From: Enterococcus haemoperoxidus ATCC BAA-382
GTDB lineage: Bacteria > Bacillota > Bacilli > Lactobacillales > Enterococcaceae
Length of the DNA: 64,000 nt
Direction: 5' to 3'
Assembly (NCBI RefSeq): GCF_000407165.1
Contig: NZ_KE136480.1
Span: 620,001-684,000 of the forward strand
Under the pieces are notes generated by a model that saw only the letters and a list, made by a program, of their open reading frames with translations, searched no databases and was not told where the DNA came from. A program made the position numbers and the translations under genes. Shown here in pieces: positions 63,690 through 64,000 of this stretch (positions within the stretch are counted from its first letter, which is position 1; each line of letters opens with the position of its first letter).

Positions 63690-64000
63690 GGTTTCGCCTC
63701 CTTTCGATGCCGTCTCCATAGAAGCCATAACACAAGAAGCAGAAGGAATACAAGCCATCCTCCATAGTGTTGAAGGAGTTCTCCTGTCTGAGGGAAGAGA
63801 CCTTTTCGTCCTTCTGGTTTTTTAACCAGTAAGTCAGATTCTGTCTCACTGATTCGAGTTGGACGTTCCTCTTCTTCATAGAATGAGATTTTCCCATCGA
63901 CCGTGATCTGCCCCTCTGCCGCCGATACATCTCCCGCTATAAATAAAAAGCAGGCAACCAACAGGCTCGTGAATAAAATAACGTTTTTTTGTTCCTTCAT
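63686..64000 (-). CDS. Small FPxTG-anchored protein of WxL locus 3
   Basis: 104 aa from an ATG exactly at the window edge, so an earlier start cannot be excluded. A signal peptide (to about VSAAE) precedes a short acidic segment; the sorting signal reads LFPQTGE, giving FPQTG in place of LPxTG; then a membrane helix rich in Leu/Trp and a basic tail RRHRKEAKP. It is the likely first gene of WxL locus 3, corresponding to the LPxTG proteins of loci 1 and 2. Confidence 0.8.
   Translation of the reverse strand: MKEQKNVILFTSLLVACFLFIAGDVSAAEGQITVDGKISFYEEEERPTRISETESDLLVKKPEGRKGLFPQTGELLQHYGGWLVFLLLLVLWLLWRRHRKEAKP

Overview
The window looks like a low-GC Firmicute of the genus Enterococcus, close to the E. 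faecalis group. The reasons are the block radA-yacL-ispD-ispF-gltX-cysE-cysS-mrnC-rlmB-rae1-sigma factor, a T-box leader before cysES, three WxL surface-protein loci with DUF916 partners, an AgrC/FsrC-type kinase, an Mga-type regulator beside a giant SpaA/Cna adhesin, and AAGGAGG-type ribosome binding sites. No rRNA, tRNA, CRISPR array or classical IS element was seen. All assignments come from reading motifs; no database search was run.

Layout: 1-818 is the 3' end of a secreted chitin-active protein. 985-1107 is the dead stub of a second ClpP-like gene. 1260-13721 is a minus-strand housekeeping block (veg, sigma factor, rae1, rlmB, mrnC, cysS, cysE, gltX, ispF, ispD, yacL, radA, dut, a membrane protein). 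14224-23531 holds a 1592-aa M60 mucinase-like metallopeptidase and a truncated duplicate lacking the catalytic domain, plus two small exported proteins. 24018-28133 is WxL locus 1. 28507-30565 is an orphan LytTR two-component system on the plus strand. 31070-33390 is an HxlR regulator divergent from a luciferase-like monooxygenase / DUF896 / nitroreductase operon. 33974-39704 is serC-serA-DUF1015 and proB-proA. 39810-47804 is WxL locus 2, a paralogue of locus 1 with an added 891-aa Ig-repeat WxL protein. 47881-49320 is a tyrosine recombinase enclosed by perfect inverted repeats. 49627-57075 is a 1929-aa adhesin with its Mga-type regulator. 57076-59501 is a gene-poor stretch with tandem RNA-like repeats and a RelBE-type toxin-antitoxin pair. 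59502-64000 is WxL locus 3 with its own signal peptidase.

How it fits together: WxL proteins bind peptidoglycan through their C-terminal domain, and DUF916/DUF3324 proteins are their membrane-anchored partners. Small LPxTG/FPxTG proteins, small membrane proteins and a winged-helix regulator complete loci 1 and 2. Most of the accessory DNA encodes cell-surface display and host-glycan attack (chitin binding, mucin peptidase, collagen-type adhesin).

The strongest unexplained signals concern DNA or RNA switching. The wxl genes of loci 1 and 2 are each enclosed by about 40-bp near-perfect inverted repeats lying in the gene's 5' and 3' flanks. The lone recombinase is enclosed by its own 21-bp perfect inverted repeats and seems to start at ATA. 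Together these suggest a phase-variable surface-protein system, but an operator or RNA-pairing explanation for the wxl repeats is also open.
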